DNA of 23,767 bases, taken from Desulfobacteraceae bacterium (lineage in GTDB: Bacteria > Desulfobacterota > Desulfobacteria > Desulfobacterales > Desulfosalsimonadaceae). The stretch covers positions 1 through 23,767 of the forward strand of contig JAGXHH010000187.1 of assembly GCA_024636355.1 (NCBI GenBank), read 5' to 3'. Positions 22,610-23,767 of the stretch are shown here, one piece after another (within the stretch, counting starts at the first letter, position 1; every line of letters begins with the position of its first letter). The notes beneath the pieces were generated by a model that had not been told where the DNA came from, ran no database searches, and saw only the letters and a list, made by a program, of their open reading frames with translations. The translations under genes and the position numbers were made by a program.

Positions 22610-23767
22610 CTATTCAATAATTTCAGCGACAACGCCGGCGCCGACGGTCCGGCCGCCTTCGCGTACCGCAAATCGCACTTCTTTTTCCATGGCGATCGGG
22701 GTGATAAGCTCAACCGAGGCCGAGATGTTGTCGCCCGGCATCACCATCTCCACGCCTTCGGGCAACGTCACCACTCCGGTCACATCGGTTGTCCGGAAGT
22801 AAAACTGCGGCCGGTATCCGGTGAAAAACGGCGTATGGCGCCCGCCTTCATCCTTGCTCAACACATAGATCTCCGCCTTGAACTTCGTGTGCGGCGTAAT
22901 CGATCCGGGTGCCGCCACTACCTGTCCGCGTTCGACATCATCCCGCTTGGTTCCCCGCAGCAGCAGGCCCACGTTGTCGCCGGCCTGGCCTTCGTCGAGC
23001 AGCTTGCGAAACATTTCCACACCGGTGCAGACCGTTACAACCGTCGGGCGTATCCCCACGATTTCAATTTTCTCGTTGACCTTGACGATCCCGCGTTCAA
23101 TCCGGCCGGTGACGACCGTGCCCCGACCGGAGATCGAAAACACGTCTTCGACCGGCATCAGGAAGGGCTTGTCAACGTCGCGTTCCGGCTGCGGAATAAA
23201 GTTGTCGACCGCATCGAGCAGTTCCCAGATGCACTTGGCATCCTCGGAATTCGCATCATCGCTTTCCAGCGCCTTTAAGGCGGAGCCCCGGACAATCGGC
23301 GTATTGTCTCCGTCAAAATCATAATTGGAGAGCAGTTCGCGAAGTTCGAGTTCGACGAGTTCGATGAGTTCTTCGTCATCGACCATATCGCATTTATTCA
23401 AAAAAACGACGATCCGCGGTACACCGACCTGGCGGGCCAGCAGAATGTGCTCCCGGGTCTGGGGCATCGGGCCGTCATCGGCGCCTACCACCAGAATCGC
23501 GCCGTCCATCTGCGCCGCACCGGTGATCATGTTCTTGATATAGTCGGCATGACCCGGGCAGTCCACATGGGCATAATGCCGGTTCTTGGAGGAGTATTCC
23601 ACATGCGCTGTGGCGATTGTGATCCCCCGTGCTTTTTCTTCGGGAGCCTTGTCGATTTTGTCGAACGGAATGTATTCGGCAAGACCTTTAAGCCCGCAGT
23701 TTTTCGTTATGGCAGCGGTCAATGTTGTCTTGCCGTGATCGATGTGTCCAATAGTTCCCACATTCAC
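22610..23767 (-). CDS. tuf: Elongation factor Tu (5' partial)
   Basis: EF-Tu carries aminoacyl-tRNA to the ribosome in a GTP-dependent way. The frame runs off the right end. The last codons in the window read VNVGTIGHIDHGKT, so about a dozen N-terminal residues (through the His before VNVGT) are outside, and the GTG at the edge is internal, not a start. Visible are the GTPase motifs GHIDHGKT, DCPGHAD, NKCD and GSALKAL, then domains 2 and 3 through the normal C-terminus (VVAEIIE). The switch region reads ITIATAHVEY where E. coli has ITINTSHVEY. It is directly upstream of rpsJ (12 nt), the common str-S10 junction. Confidence 0.98.
   Translation of the reverse strand: MNVGTIGHIDHGKTTLTAAITKNCGLKGLAEYIPFDKIDKAPEEKARGITIATAHVEYSSKNRHYAHVDCPGHADYIKNMITGAAQMDGAILVVGADDGPMPQTREHILLARQVGVPRIVVFLNKCDMVDDEELIELVELELRELLSNYDFDGDNTPIVRGSALKALESDDANSEDAKCIWELLDAVDNFIPQPERDVDKPFLMPVEDVFSISGRGTVVTGRIERGIVKVNEKIEIVGIRPTVVTVCTGVEMFRKLLDEGQAGDNVGLLLRGTKRDDVERGQVVAAPGSITPHTKFKAEIYVLSKDEGGRHTPFFTGYRPQFYFRTTDVTGVVTLPEGVEMVMPGDNISASVELITPIAMEKEVRFAVREGGRTVGAGVVAEIIE

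Noticed and set aside
1..23767. tRNA genes, CRISPR arrays, insertion sequences, phage genes
   Set aside because: Read through both strands and found no cloverleaf, spaced repeats, transposase or integrase sequence.

Overview
The window looks like a chromosomal core region of a sulfate-reducing Desulfobacterota bacterium (the former Deltaproteobacteria), possibly of the Desulfobacterales. The placement rests mainly on the first three genes, which resemble QrcB, QrcC and QrcD of the Qrc menaquinone reductase, a complex known from sulfate reducers. No rRNA is present, so the lineage is an inference.

Region 1 (1-4347, + strand) is an apparent operon. It holds a 5'-truncated molybdopterin-oxidoreductase-family subunit (qrcB), a 16-cysteine iron-sulfur protein (qrcC), a ten-helix NrfD-type quinone-binding membrane subunit (qrcD), and a previously unnamed 56-residue single-helix protein with a very strong ribosome binding site. 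By analogy with Qrc, electrons from periplasmic cytochrome c3 (via a heme subunit QrcA, expected just left of the window) pass through QrcB and QrcC to menaquinone at QrcD. The operon closes with a nested-hairpin terminator at about 4382-4432.

Region 2 (4525-8415, + strand) holds murA, for the first committed step of peptidoglycan synthesis, and comEC, for the DNA-uptake channel of natural transformation. They are 18 nt apart.

Region 3 (8603-23767, - strand) is a full S10-spc-alpha ribosomal super-operon, converging on comEC. In transcription order it reads tuf (5' end outside the window), rpsJ, rplC, rplD, rplW, rplB, rpsS, rplV, rpsC, rplP, rpmC, rpsQ, rplN, rplX, rplE, rpsN, rpsH, rplF, rplR, rpsE, rpmD, rplO, secY, infA, rpmJ, rpsM, rpsK, rpsD, rpoA, rplQ. 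Spacings are small, with three overlaps. The cluster ends at a terminator between rplQ and comEC (8505-8554). Between secY and infA the frequently present map (and adk) genes are missing. S4, S14, L24 and L36 all carry intact zinc-type cysteine sets.

No tRNA, rRNA, insertion sequence, CRISPR array or prophage was seen, and no intergenic stretch exceeds about 190 nt. The least explained element is the small membrane protein at the end of the qrc operon. The rest is ordinary core genome, and I did not find a clearly new multi-gene system.
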